Below are positions 7,262 to 16,463 of a stretch of DNA of 64,000 nucleotides, piece after piece. Under the pieces are notes generated by a model. That model worked only from the letters and a program-made list of their open reading frames with translations, was not told where the DNA came from and ran no database searches. The stretch is from G963665925 sp963676345 (GTDB lineage Bacteria; Bacillota; Clostridia; Peptostreptococcales; Acidaminobacteraceae), in assembly GCA_963676345.2 (NCBI GenBank), contig CAXXTS010000004.1, positions 447,609 through 511,608 of the forward strand. Direction: 5' to 3'. The first letter of the stretch is position 1. Each line of letters starts with the position of its first letter. The position numbers were made by a program, and so were the translations under genes.

Positions 7262-9250
7262 ATGGGGAATAATAAATTCTCAAAATTATTTAAAAATGAT
7301 AACAGAGTATACATATGGATTATATTTTTCTTAGTCCTGATTATTGCACTGTATGAACCCTTTTTAGGGATTATTGGTTCTGTAATGATTCTCTATTTGG
7401 TTTATTACAATTGGCGGTCCAGCAGGCAGAAAAATAAGCGATGGCAGAATTATATCGAGACTTTATCAAGTGATATTGATTCCGCAGCACGCTATGCAAT
7501 ACTCAACCTGCCCATTCCACTCACATTGGTTGATCTGGATGGTAAAATCAGCTGGTATAACAGCAAGTTTACAGAAATGGTCGATCAAAAAGATCTTTTG
7601 GGGTCTGAAATTGACAAGGTCGTTTCAATGATTGAAATGGACACTTTATTGCGAGGGGAAGATGCCTCCAATATAAAGATTAACGAGAGCGTCTACCGTG
7701 TTTTATCCAATGTCGTTAAAATTGGCGAAAAAGGGGAAGAGCGTTTTATAATGATGCTTTACTGGATTGATCAGACAAATTATTTCCAATTAAGCGATAA
7801 GTACAATGACGAAAAGTCCGTTGTTGCACTGATACAGGTGGATAACCTAGACGATGTAATGAATGAAACCAAAGAGGAAAACAGACCGGTCGTCACATCA
7901 GAAATTGAGAAGCGCATTAATCTGTGGGCGACACGAATGAACGCTCTTGTTAAGCGCTATACTTCGGATAAGTACCTTGTGGTTTTTTCCAATAAGTATC
8001 TTGAGAATATTGAACAGAAACGCTTTGCAATTCTTGATGACATACGGGAAATTGAAGCTGGAAATAAAATTCCGGTCACTTTGAGTATGGGAATCGGAAC
8101 CAGCGGCAAGAATCTTTCCCAGCTTGAAGAAAACGCCTTTTCGTCACTTGAACTGGCACTTGGGCGTGGTGGAGACCAGGCTGTTGTAAGAAAACAGGGG
8201 AATTATGAGTTTTACGGCGGCAAGACCAAGGCGGTTGAAAAACGTAATCGTGTTAAAGCGCGGGTTATTGCGCATGCCTTTAGACCGCTTATTGACGATA
8301 GCTCAAAAGTCTTTATTATGGGGCATAAGAACCCGGATATGGATGCCTTTGGGGCAGCAATCGGTGTATACCGCGCAGTACTAAATAGGGGGAAAGATGC
8401 CTATATTGTCCTGAATGAAGTCAATGATTCAATATACAATGTCCACAATGTTTTCAAAGACAATGATACCTATCATTTTATCAGTACCGAAGAGGCCATC
8501 AACCTGATTGAAGAAGACTCCCTTCTGGTTGTTGTGGATACACATCGGCCTTCTTTTACGGAGGCACCGGAGCTACTTGAAACCGGTGTGCAGGTAGTGC
8601 TTCTTGATCATCACAGGCGGGGCACAGAATTTATAGAAGGCGCTGTGTTAAAATATACAGAGCCCTATGCATCCTCAACGAGTGAGCTCGTTACTGAAAT
8701 ACTGCAGTATATGGAGAATGACATGCGCCTCGACAAGCATGAAGCCGAAGCCCTACTGGCAGGTATTACAGTAGATACGAAGAACTTTACCTTTAAAACA
8801 GGTGTAAGAACTTTTGAGGCGGCATCTATACTAAGGCGGTTTGGTGCAGATACAACGGTGGTGCGCCAGTTGTTCCAAGATGATTTAAGTACGTTTATTA
8901 ATAAGTCAAACATCGTACGCAATGCAAAAATATATGACAACGATGTAGCGGTTTCCGTTTACGATGAGGATTTGCCCAATGCACAGCTTGTCGCGGCACA
9001 GGGGGCAGATGACCTGCTGAATATCCGCGGGATTTCCACCTCTTTTGTCATAGGCAAAAAAGGCGAGGATATGGTCTTTATTAGCGGAAGGAGCCTTGGA
9101 GATACAAATGTTCAGCTCATTCTGGAGAAACTCGGCGGCGGGGGTCACTTGTCAGTGGCAGGCGCTCAGTTTAACGGAAAAAGCATAGAAGAAGTTAAAG
9201 ACATGCTGCTTGAAGCAGTTCAGGAATATTTTGACGAGGAAGGTGAGTAA
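7262..9250 (+). CDS. gdpP: Cyclic-di-AMP phosphodiesterase GdpP (DHH/DHHA1, degenerate GGDEF)
   Basis: A 662-residue membrane-bound protein in GdpP order. Two transmembrane segments occupy about residues 15-50. A PAS-like domain is near 78-125. A degenerate GGDEF domain spans about 170-310 and lacks a canonical GGDEF motif. The catalytic DHH domain starts near 350 with GHKNPDMDAFGAAIG and LLDHHRRG, and a DHHA1 domain follows, ending in GGGGHLSVAGAQF. The enzyme hydrolyses c-di-AMP to pApA, which affects potassium balance and wall stress. It is followed after one base by rplI, as in most Firmicutes. Confidence 0.95.
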   Translation: MGNNKFSKLFKNDNRVYIWIIFFLVLIIALYEPFLGIIGSVMILYLVYYNWRSSRQKNKRWQNYIETLSSDIDSAARYAILNLPIPLTLVDLDGKISWYNSKFTEMVDQKDLLGSEIDKVVSMIEMDTLLRGEDASNIKINESVYRVLSNVVKIGEKGEERFIMMLYWIDQTNYFQLSDKYNDEKSVVALIQVDNLDDVMNETKEENRPVVTSEIEKRINLWATRMNALVKRYTSDKYLVVFSNKYLENIEQKRFAILDDIREIEAGNKIPVTLSMGIGTSGKNLSQLEENAFSSLELALGRGGDQAVVRKQGNYEFYGGKTKAVEKRNRVKARVIAHAFRPLIDDSSKVFIMGHKNPDMDAFGAAIGVYRAVLNRGKDAYIVLNEVNDSIYNVHNVFKDNDTYHFISTEEAINLIEEDSLLVVVDTHRPSFTEAPELLETGVQVVLLDHHRRGTEFIEGAVLKYTEPYASSTSELVTEILQYMENDMRLDKHEAEALLAGITVDTKNFTFKTGVRTFEAASILRRFGADTTVVRQLFQDDLSTFINKSNIVRNAKIYDNDVAVSVYDEDLPNAQLVAAQGADDLLNIRGISTSFVIGKKGEDMVFISGRSLGDTNVQLILEKLGGGGHLSVAGAQFNGKSIEEVKDMLLEAVQEYFDEEGE

Positions 9251-9251
9251 T

Positions 9252-9698
9252 ATGAAAGTTATACTACTTAAAGACGTAAAAGGATCAGGTAAAAAAGGCG
9301 ACGTAATCAACGTCAGTGATGGACATGGGAGGAACTTTCTCATTCCAAGAGGTCTTGCAAAAGAGGCAACATCTGGCAGTGTAAGTGAAGTCCAGCATCA
9401 AAAGGCATCTGAAGACAAGCGTAATGCTGAGGCGCTGGAAGAAGCTAAAGAACTGAAAGCTAAAATTGAGACACTTAAAGTTACCTTCCAGGCAAAGTCT
9501 GGTGAAGGCAGTAAGCTCTTTGGTTCAATTACGAATAAGGATGTCGCAAAGATGCTCAATCAACAGCATGGTATCAAAGTGGACAAGAAAAAAGTCAAAA
9601 TGGATCAGATAAAAATGCTGGGAACCTTTAAGGCTGAAATCAAGATACATCCACGTGTGGTAGCTAAGCTCGAAATATATGTAACTGAACAAAAATAA
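9252..9698 (+). CDS. rplI: 50S ribosomal protein L9
   Basis: A 148-residue L9. The N-terminal domain (MKVILLKDVKGSGKKGDVINV...GRNFLIPRGLA) is followed by a long helix and a C-terminal domain. The true start is ATG 9252, one base after the gdpP stop with GAGGAAGGTGAG upstream; extending to 9210 would add residues not found in L9. It ends the yybS-gdpP-rplI transcript. Confidence 0.97.
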   Translation: MKVILLKDVKGSGKKGDVINVSDGHGRNFLIPRGLAKEATSGSVSEVQHQKASEDKRNAEALEEAKELKAKIETLKVTFQAKSGEGSKLFGSITNKDVAKMLNQQHGIKVDKKKVKMDQIKMLGTFKAEIKIHPRVVAKLEIYVTEQK

Positions 9699-9745
9699 AG
9701 CATTCGTGCGCATTATAGACCCGATATGGGTACATACTTAAGTAT

Positions 9746-9775
9746 AAAACCTCTCTGATTTGAGAGGTTTTTTTC
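9746..9775 (+). terminator. Intrinsic terminator after rplI
   Basis: The stem AAACCTCTC/GAGAGGTTT with a short loop is followed by seven T residues. It closes the operon and separates it from moxR. The remaining gap to 10010 has no gene. Confidence 0.9.
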
Positions 9776-9888
9776 TTGTGAAAAAAGAACCGGCTTATGC
9801 CATTTCAAAAGTTGAGCAGTCTAAGACTGGACTGAGCATGCTTGTAAATTGCCAGCTCAAGGGGTTTTTACAAAAATGTAATGTTTCG

Positions 9889-9919
9889 TTGACAGGAGAC
9901 GGGTTTTGGCAAATAGAAT
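9889..9919 (+). promoter_or_regulatory. Candidate promoter of the moxR operon
   Basis: TTGACA (9889-9894) is perfect. TAGAAT (9914-9919) matches the -10 at five of six positions, but the spacer is 19 bases, longer than ideal. It lies about 90 bases before moxR. Confidence 0.4.
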
Positions 9920-10010
9920 ATATATAGAAAATTCTGAAAATACAAAGTGCACTTATGCGATTTTTACTTGACTATGATGGTCATTATACAGTTAAAAGCG
10001 GGGGAATACT

Positions 10011-10946
10011 ATGCATGAAAAACTAATGGAAAATATGAAGTCAATTATTATAGGAAAGGATGATGCACTCAGACGCATCCTTACAGCCCTTCTTGCAAAT
10101 GGTCATATTCTCATTGAAGATATGCCTGGCGTGGGCAAGACAACAGCTGCGAAGGTTCTTGCCAAATCCATGGAACTGAGCTTTTCGAGAATACAGTTTA
10201 CGCCAGACTTATTGCCCTCTGACATATTAGGGGTATCTGTTTACAGGCGAGATACCTATGCCTTTGAGTTTAGAAAAGGCCCGGTTTTCAACCAGATTGT
10301 ACTTGCAGATGAAATAAACCGTGCGTCTCCCAAGACTCAGTCCAGCCTACTTGAAGCGATGGAAGAAAGGCAAGTGACAATGGAGGGTAAAACCTATGTT
10401 TTTGAAGGGCCTTTTATGGTTATCGCAACGCAAAATCCGATTGAATACGAAGGGACCTTTCCGCTTCCTGAAGCTCAACTCGATCGATTTCTCATGAAAA
10501 TAAGCATGGGATACCCGGCGCGTGAAGACGAAATGAAGATTGTTGAGCGTATGGGTACACAGACAGATCTGAATAAAATAAGCAGTGTGGTCTCGCCGCG
10601 TGAGGTGATTCAAATGCAAGAAGACGTCAAATCGGTTCATGCAGATGAATCCATATGGGCTTATATTGTAGATATTGTGCGCAAAACACGTAGCTCTGAC
10701 GAAGTGGTACTCGGGTGTAGCCCAAGAGCAGCGGTAGGGCTCCTATCTGCGGCAAAGGCGCATGCATACATTAAAAGCAGAAAATTTGTTTTGCCTGAAG
10801 ATGTGCGGGAACTCGCTATAGATGTTTTGGCGCACCGGATGATTGTGAAACCAGAAGTGCGTTATAAGGGACGGCGCGCTAGCGAAATTGTTGCTGATAT
10901 TCTTTCCATTGTGAAGGTGCCTAAGGTGATGGCACATGATGAGTAA
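10011..10946 (+). CDS. MoxR family AAA+ ATPase
   Basis: A 311-residue MoxR ATPase. The Walker A is DMPGVGKTT, Walker B is VLADEINRASPKTQ, and sensor 1 is VIATQNPIEYEGTFPLPEAQLDRFLMK, a hallmark of the MoxR clade. The lid domain follows, with SPRAAVGLLSAAKAHA. MoxR ATPases act as chaperone-like factors for partner proteins with VWA/DUF58 domains, and the next gene is exactly such a DUF58 protein, overlapping by 11 bases. Together with the downstream transglutaminase this is a common Firmicute operon of uncertain envelope-related role. Confidence 0.95.
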   Translation: MHEKLMENMKSIIIGKDDALRRILTALLANGHILIEDMPGVGKTTAAKVLAKSMELSFSRIQFTPDLLPSDILGVSVYRRDTYAFEFRKGPVFNQIVLADEINRASPKTQSSLLEAMEERQVTMEGKTYVFEGPFMVIATQNPIEYEGTFPLPEAQLDRFLMKISMGYPAREDEMKIVERMGTQTDLNKISSVVSPREVIQMQEDVKSVHADESIWAYIVDIVRKTRSSDEVVLGCSPRAAVGLLSAAKAHAYIKSRKFVLPEDVRELAIDVLAHRMIVKPEVRYKGRRASEIVADILSIVKVPKVMAHDE

Positions 10947-12129
10947 GCGTATCTTTCAGGCAAGTTTGATTCTCTCAATTCTTATGGCATTTTTGACAGG
11001 TGGTCAATTTGTATATTTCATTGCACTAAGCCTGTGTATGGTTTATGGTGTAAGCTACCTAAGCGTGTGGTACAGCAGCAAGCAGTTGTATTTGTTTTTT
11101 GATATCAACAGTCGTGTATTAACTGCTGGAGAGGACGTGTTTGTCGAGTATAAAATATCCAACATGTCCTTTGTTCCGATTGCCTATGGCCTCATGACTT
11201 TTGTGGTTTCGAAACAGCTTGGGGACATGGCGTTTAAATCTGAATCCGCATATTTTGGGCCTTATCAGATGATTACAATCAAACGTAATGTTGTATGTAA
11301 AAACAGGGGGTATTTTACCATTGGCAAGCTTGTCGTTGAGCTCAAGGACCCCTTTGGTTTATTTTCAAAACGCATTGTACTGGATAAGGCCATTGCCTTA
11401 ACAGTCCATCCAAAGATACACCACATCGACCAGTTTGAACTGCCGGCACGTGAATTTTTCGGTCGTATTCCCATCCCACTCTTAACACATGAAGATTTTA
11501 CAAGTATAAAGACCATACGAAAATATCGGCGTGGAGATACCACTAAGAAAATTCACTGGAAGTTATCTGCAAAATCAGAGATTCCGTACGTAAAAGAGTA
11601 TGAATTGACTGCAGATACACGCGTTCATCTATTTTTAGATGGATATGTTCACAGTGAATCTAAAACGGCTCTCGATATAGAGGATGGTCTGGTGGAAACT
11701 GCCTTGTCACTTGTATACTATTTACTCAGAAGAAATACAGCGGTGACTCTTGTCTGTAACACCATAGAGCATCAGGCGCTTACGGGTGTTTCCATGGAAC
11801 ACTTCGAACCCTTTATGGGCATTTTGACTGGGTACAGTGCAACAGGCACACAGCCCTTTAATGATTTTCTTCGATTAGAAACATCAAAATTATACTTTGG
11901 GTCAACCATCATTGCCGTGACACATCATTTGACTAAGGCGCTTCTATACACGCTCATTGGGTTATCAGACAAGCGCTTTGAAGTTATTTTAATACTTTAT
12001 GGCACCGAACACGAAATAGAGGCAGATACGATTCAGATACTCAAAAGCAGACGCATTAAGCTTTATCAGATATCTGATCGGAACCAGATCAGTTCAGTAC
12101 TGGAGGCAGAACGTGAATATGGAGCTTAG
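10936..12129 (+). CDS. DUF58 domain protein
   Basis: A 397-residue protein with two N-terminal membrane segments (about residues 8-35) and a C-terminal DUF58 domain. Its signature is IRKYRRGDTTKKIHWKLSAK followed by VKEYE. DUF58 is a VWA-like region that typically partners MoxR. The gene overlaps moxR at its start (ATGATG at 10936, second ATG 10939) and overlaps the transglutaminase gene by 17 bases, implying translational coupling in a three-gene operon. Confidence 0.9.
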   Translation: MMSKRIFQASLILSILMAFLTGGQFVYFIALSLCMVYGVSYLSVWYSSKQLYLFFDINSRVLTAGEDVFVEYKISNMSFVPIAYGLMTFVVSKQLGDMAFKSESAYFGPYQMITIKRNVVCKNRGYFTIGKLVVELKDPFGLFSKRIVLDKAIALTVHPKIHHIDQFELPAREFFGRIPIPLLTHEDFTSIKTIRKYRRGDTTKKIHWKLSAKSEIPYVKEYELTADTRVHLFLDGYVHSESKTALDIEDGLVETALSLVYYLLRRNTAVTLVCNTIEHQALTGVSMEHFEPFMGILTGYSATGTQPFNDFLRLETSKLYFGSTIIAVTHHLTKALLYTLIGLSDKRFEVILILYGTEHEIEADTIQILKSRRIKLYQISDRNQISSVLEAEREYGA

Positions 12130-14335
12130 CAAAAATAACTTCATAGCGGGTCTTTTGTACAATGTTGCAATTGGTGGACTCATTGCAGGTGGACTGCGCC
12201 TTCAAACAGATTTTAAACTTCATGGCTTGATTGCTCTGATTTCTTGGGCTGTGGTGCTTGTCATGCATGTGCGTCCTCGAAAAACACGGGCTGTGGGTGT
12301 TTTGCTCAGTGCTTTTATAGCGCTTGGCGGACTTGCCCGGGTTGTCATCCGCGGCTATGCACGGGTTCCCTTTTATTATGCCCCTCAGTATAGTTTGTCA
12401 AAGGGCATAGCGGACATTCTGCATTTAGGTGCATGGCCAGATTTTGTCTTCTTTACAATAGAGGCCGTACTTGATGGCGCAGACCAACTTAGGCCAAGTC
12501 CTGTATATGAGATGGTACTGCTCTTTATCATTTATGGTGCGGGGGGATGGATCCTATATGCCCTGCTCAGAAAAAGGGTACATTACAGTGTCTACCTATT
12601 GCCAATAGGCTTATTTATTCAGCAGTGGTTCTTATATGCTGAGCACATACAAGGGTTATTTGTTATTTACTTCCTGGCATTTGTACTCATTGCGGGCGAA
12701 TACAGCAGAATGAAATATTATGAAATGGCAGCTGGGGCTGCGAGTGGGCGTCAACATTTTCGAAATAACCGCTATGGGATATACCTCTTTACAGTTGGTC
12801 TTATAATTCTTTTGACCAGTCAGGTGGTCCTCTACCTAATACCGATTGAAAGCATCAACCGATTAATCGGTGAACAAGTGCCCAATGTTATGGATATGCG
12901 TACAGGCTACAAACGCGCGAGTATGCAGCTTTTTTCCTTTGAGCAGATGGCCTATCAGCCCCATAAGGAGAGATTAGGCGGTTCTGTAGATTTAAGTGAG
13001 AATCCAGTCCTCTTTAAAGTGTGGTCTGATAGGCCGAGTCTTTATCTGCGCGGCAGAGTGAAGACCCGCTATACGGGAAGCACATGGACGAATGCGCATA
13101 GGTATTATAAAAATAACGATGCCTACAGGTTAAAGAGCGCAGACACAGATCTTTATGAAGTAACTGTTGTACCTGAGGCAATGCAGACACGGACCCTATT
13201 TGTCCCTCTAGATGTTTATGAAGTGGCGCTTGAAGCACATAAAGTTTTCACAAATCCGGATGGGGCCATGTATTATAAGCGAGAGTCCTTTGAGCAGCCA
13301 CTAGGTGTCTATACCCTAAGGGGAGGCGCAGTACCTTTTCACATTGAAGATGAGGCGCTTTACTTAGAGCTCCCTGACACATTCGATACACAAATCATAG
13401 ACCTTTCTTTGGCACTGACTGCGGATTATGCAAAGAAGGATGAAAAAATGCTTGCCCTTCAGAGTTATCTGCGAGAGCATTATAGTTATGACTTAAAACC
13501 TGGACTGCCACCGGCAGACATGGATTTTGTCTCCTATTTCCTTACTGAGGGCAAGCGCGGGTATTGCACGTATTTTGCCAGTGCACTGGCAACCATGGGA
13601 CGGGCAGCGGGTATACCGACACGGTACGTAGAGGGTGTTTTGCTGCCACAGACACAGGGAACTGACGGTGCCTATACCGTACGCGCCGATAGAGCGCATG
13701 CATGGGTAGAAGCCTATATTGAAGGAAAGTGGGTCATTTATGAAGCCACGCCAGCCTATAATGCACAAGGCATAGGGCGTGTTAGGGACAGAGAAAACCA
13801 GACGCAAGACTCAGAGACAGAGACATCAGCTGGTGAGCATCAGCTGAACTTAATGGACAAAGAAGCATTAATGGACGAGCCTTACTTTGAAGCGGGAAGT
13901 GATCAGAACGCAGGGGTGGGTCTGATGAGGGGCTATCTGTATGCTACATTAGCAGGACTTATACTTTTATGTGGTCTTGTAGCCACTATTTTGATTATAC
14001 GCACACAGCGGTATTTTAGAAGGGGCAGTATAAAGGGGCGTGCCCTGCGCTTAGTTTACTATTTGGAAGATTTGCTGGGGGATCCCCATCCTGGGCAAAC
14101 GCCATATGAAAAAGTCGCACATTACATGCAAGCGACAAGTGAGAATCCGTGGGAAGACACACCACTTTCTTATGATATAATAAACTGGATTGAAAGAGCG
14201 CTATACAGCGCAGAGGCCTTGGAGCTTCATGAGCTTGTTCAACTTGAAGAAGCTGTGAAAATCCTTGAGCGCAAACTCGGAAAACAAACATATCGATTTG
14301 TCTATTATTACAGGCAAAGACATGTGTCAAATTAG
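12113..14335 (+). CDS. Transglutaminase-like membrane protein (TgpA type)
   Basis: A 740-residue protein. It has about six N-terminal membrane segments (to residue about 245), then an extracytoplasmic transglutaminase-like core, then one membrane segment near residue 615 and a C-terminal cytoplasmic tail (DUF4129-like). The catalytic Cys is in KRGYCTYFASALATMGRAAG, the His in ADRAHAWVEAY, and the acidic residue in WVIYEATP. The GTG at 12113, six bases after GGAGG, is the best start. The MoxR-DUF58-TgpA trio is recognised, but its substrate is not. Confidence 0.9.
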   Translation: MNMELSKNNFIAGLLYNVAIGGLIAGGLRLQTDFKLHGLIALISWAVVLVMHVRPRKTRAVGVLLSAFIALGGLARVVIRGYARVPFYYAPQYSLSKGIADILHLGAWPDFVFFTIEAVLDGADQLRPSPVYEMVLLFIIYGAGGWILYALLRKRVHYSVYLLPIGLFIQQWFLYAEHIQGLFVIYFLAFVLIAGEYSRMKYYEMAAGAASGRQHFRNNRYGIYLFTVGLIILLTSQVVLYLIPIESINRLIGEQVPNVMDMRTGYKRASMQLFSFEQMAYQPHKERLGGSVDLSENPVLFKVWSDRPSLYLRGRVKTRYTGSTWTNAHRYYKNNDAYRLKSADTDLYEVTVVPEAMQTRTLFVPLDVYEVALEAHKVFTNPDGAMYYKRESFEQPLGVYTLRGGAVPFHIEDEALYLELPDTFDTQIIDLSLALTADYAKKDEKMLALQSYLREHYSYDLKPGLPPADMDFVSYFLTEGKRGYCTYFASALATMGRAAGIPTRYVEGVLLPQTQGTDGAYTVRADRAHAWVEAYIEGKWVIYEATPAYNAQGIGRVRDRENQTQDSETETSAGEHQLNLMDKEALMDEPYFEAGSDQNAGVGLMRGYLYATLAGLILLCGLVATILIIRTQRYFRRGSIKGRALRLVYYLEDLLGDPHPGQTPYEKVAHYMQATSENPWEDTPLSYDIINWIERALYSAEALELHELVQLEEAVKILERKLGKQTYRFVYYYRQRHVSN

Positions 14336-14372
14336 CGTGTTAAGTACTTTACAGATAGAAAGGAATCGTAAA

Positions 14373-15704
14373 ATGGAATTTATGGGCAAGATACCGCCTC
14401 ATAATATTGAGGCTGAACAGTCTGTCCTCGGTGCGATGATTCTTGATAAGGATGCTATTACTGAGGTTACAGATGTCATAAAAACAGAGGATTTCTACAG
14501 AGAGGCACATAAAGAAATTTTTGGTGCAATTATTGATCTCTACAATAAGAATGAACCTGTCGATCTTGTTACGGTTTCTGACCAGCTTATTTTAAAAGGC
14601 AAGCTTGAAGAAGTTGGCGGGATAGCATACTTGGCGGATTTGACCAGTGCCGGTGTCGTGACGACGAATGCACGGTATTATGCAAGAATTATAGATGAGA
14701 AGTCAACACTGCGCCGGTTGATAAAGGCTTCTTCTGAAATTATTGAATACGGTTATGAAACACAAGATGCAGCCCTAGTGCTTGATCAGGCTGAAAAGTC
14801 CATTTTTGATATTTCTCAAAAGCAAAACAGAGAGGGTATGACACCAATTCGTGATGTACTCGTCAATGCTTATGAAGAAATTGAGCGTATGTATGAACAT
14901 GAGGGTGGACTGACAGGTATTACTACAGGCTTTATCGATCTTGATTCAAAGACGAGTGGTTTTCAACGCTCAGATATGATTCTAGTCGCAGCGCGTCCTT
15001 CAATGGGAAAAACGGCATTTTCTCTTAATCTGTGTCATAATGCAGCACTTGAAGGCGAAGGCTGTGTGGCAATATTTAGTCTCGAGATGTCAAAGGAACA
15101 GCTTGTTCAGCGTCTTCTCAGTTCAGAAGCCCATATTCCACTGGGCAAAATCCGTAATGGTGACTTGGAAGAACAGGACTGGATTGATCTTACAAAAGGC
15201 ATGAGCACATTATCCAATGCGAAAATATTTATTGATGATACACCTGCGGTAACGGTCATGGAAGTACGTGCGAAGTGTCGTCGTCTCAAAATGGAGCACG
15301 GACTTGACATGGTCATGATTGACTACCTGCAGCTGATGTCGGGTGGTGCGGGCACAGAATCTAGACAACAGGAAATCTCAAATATTTCCCGTGGTCTGAA
15401 AGGTCTTGCCAGAGAGCTGAATTGTCCTGTTGTAGCCCTTTCGCAGCTTTCACGTGCGCCAGAACTGCGTGCAGACCACAGGCCTATTCTCTCTGATTTA
15501 CGTGAATCTGGAGCAATCGAGCAGGATGCCGATGTGGTTATGTTTTTATACCGTGATGAGTATTATTTCCCGGATTCGGAGAAAAAGGGCATTGGTGAGC
15601 TTATTATAGCCAAGCAAAGAAATGGTGAAACAGGGACTGTTGAGTTGACATGGCTTGGACAGTTCACAAAATTCGTGAATCTGGAGCGGGAGTTTGTCGA
15701 GTAG
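14373..15704 (+). CDS. dnaB: Replicative DNA helicase DnaB
   Basis: A 443-residue hexameric helicase. The N-terminal DnaB domain (PPHNIEAEQSVLGAMILDKDAI) covers about residues 5-105. The RecA-like motor carries Walker A ARPSMGKTAF and Walker B MVMIDYLQLM, then RESGAIEQDADVVMFLYRDE and IIAKQRNGETG. The start is ATG 14373, eight bases after AGAAAGGA; an in-frame start at 14265 would add a tail overlapping the previous gene. It unwinds DNA at the fork. Its position between rplI and purA is standard. Confidence 0.97.
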   Translation: MEFMGKIPPHNIEAEQSVLGAMILDKDAITEVTDVIKTEDFYREAHKEIFGAIIDLYNKNEPVDLVTVSDQLILKGKLEEVGGIAYLADLTSAGVVTTNARYYARIIDEKSTLRRLIKASSEIIEYGYETQDAALVLDQAEKSIFDISQKQNREGMTPIRDVLVNAYEEIERMYEHEGGLTGITTGFIDLDSKTSGFQRSDMILVAARPSMGKTAFSLNLCHNAALEGEGCVAIFSLEMSKEQLVQRLLSSEAHIPLGKIRNGDLEEQDWIDLTKGMSTLSNAKIFIDDTPAVTVMEVRAKCRRLKMEHGLDMVMIDYLQLMSGGAGTESRQQEISNISRGLKGLARELNCPVVALSQLSRAPELRADHRPILSDLRESGAIEQDADVVMFLYRDEYYFPDSEKKGIGELIIAKQRNGETGTVELTWLGQFTKFVNLEREFVE

Positions 15705-15712
15705 GTGATCTC

Positions 15713-16312
15713 ATGGAGCAGACGAACATTCGTCTTAGGCGTTTCAAATATAAAGATACAATGCAGCTGACAAAGTGGGGAAAGCACTTAGACCCGAGGT
15801 TTTATCACTACAACTTTCCCTATTCAACGACTTCTGAGCTCGAAGCGTGGTATAGGGCTAAAAAGAAGTTTTTAAAGCGTTGGATTTATGCGGTAGAGTC
15901 TTCAGGCAGGGTTGTCGGTTACATTACATTAAAGCATGTAAAGTGGTCAAAAAAACAAGGTGAAATGGGCATTGCACTCAATCCGGATTATGTAGATCAG
16001 GGGATTGGAACACGGGCTATTTGCCTCTATTTGCACCGTGTGTTCAGGAATTTTGCTCTTGAACAAATCGTCCTTAAAACCGCAGAGTTTAATACGCGTG
16101 CCATCAGCTGTTATGAAAAGATTGGATTCGAGAGGGTCTGTATAAAAAGAGAGGCCTTTGAAGAACAGTCTTTTCGATCAGATATATTGAATAGGTTTCC
16201 CTTTTTTGATCATGATGAAAAGACCCTTTACGTCCCATATTATTACATGCGAATCACCAAGGCACAGTTTTATGAGAAGTATATCAAAAAGAACGAACGA
16301 CGGAATGTATAA
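15713..16312 (+). CDS. GNAT family N-acetyltransferase
   Basis: A 199-residue acetyltransferase of the RimJ/RimL type. The N-terminus IRLRRFKYKDTMQLTKWGKHLD is followed by the CoA-binding region (MGIALNPDYVDQGIGTRAICLYL) and NTRAISCYEKIGFERV, the usual GNAT C-terminal motif. It starts eight bases after the dnaB stop with GTAGGTGAT upstream. The substrate is not predictable. A terminator follows at once. Confidence 0.85.
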   Translation: MEQTNIRLRRFKYKDTMQLTKWGKHLDPRFYHYNFPYSTTSELEAWYRAKKKFLKRWIYAVESSGRVVGYITLKHVKWSKKQGEMGIALNPDYVDQGIGTRAICLYLHRVFRNFALEQIVLKTAEFNTRAISCYEKIGFERVCIKREAFEEQSFRSDILNRFPFFDHDEKTLYVPYYYMRITKAQFYEKYIKKNERRNV

Positions 16313-16332
16313 ATATTAAACATACGGAGTAT

Positions 16333-16373
16333 AAATACAATGTTCGGAACTATGGCGAACATTGTATTTTTAT
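16333..16373 (+). terminator. Intrinsic terminator after acetyltransferase gene
   Basis: The 14-bp stem AAATACAATGTTCG/CGAACATTGTATTT with a nine-base loop is followed by a T run. Confidence 0.9.
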
Positions 16374-16398
16374 TTTTGAAAAAATAATCGGAAAATGA

Positions 16399-16427
16399 TT
16401 GACGTAAAAGGGTGCTTCTGCTAGTAT
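16399..16427 (+). promoter_or_regulatory. Promoter of purA
   Basis: TTGACG (16399-16404) and TAGTAT (16422-16427) are separated by 17 bases. The -10 ends 36 bases before purA. No purine riboswitch or PurR box is apparent. Confidence 0.7.
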
Positions 16428-16463
16428 GGATGTGTAAGTTCGGAGGATAAGAGAGGTGTAATT

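Noticed and set aside
9968..9992. TTGACT...TATACA as moxR promoter
   Set aside because: The hexamers are only about 11 bases apart, too close for sigma-A; the site at 9889-9919 is better although its spacer is long.
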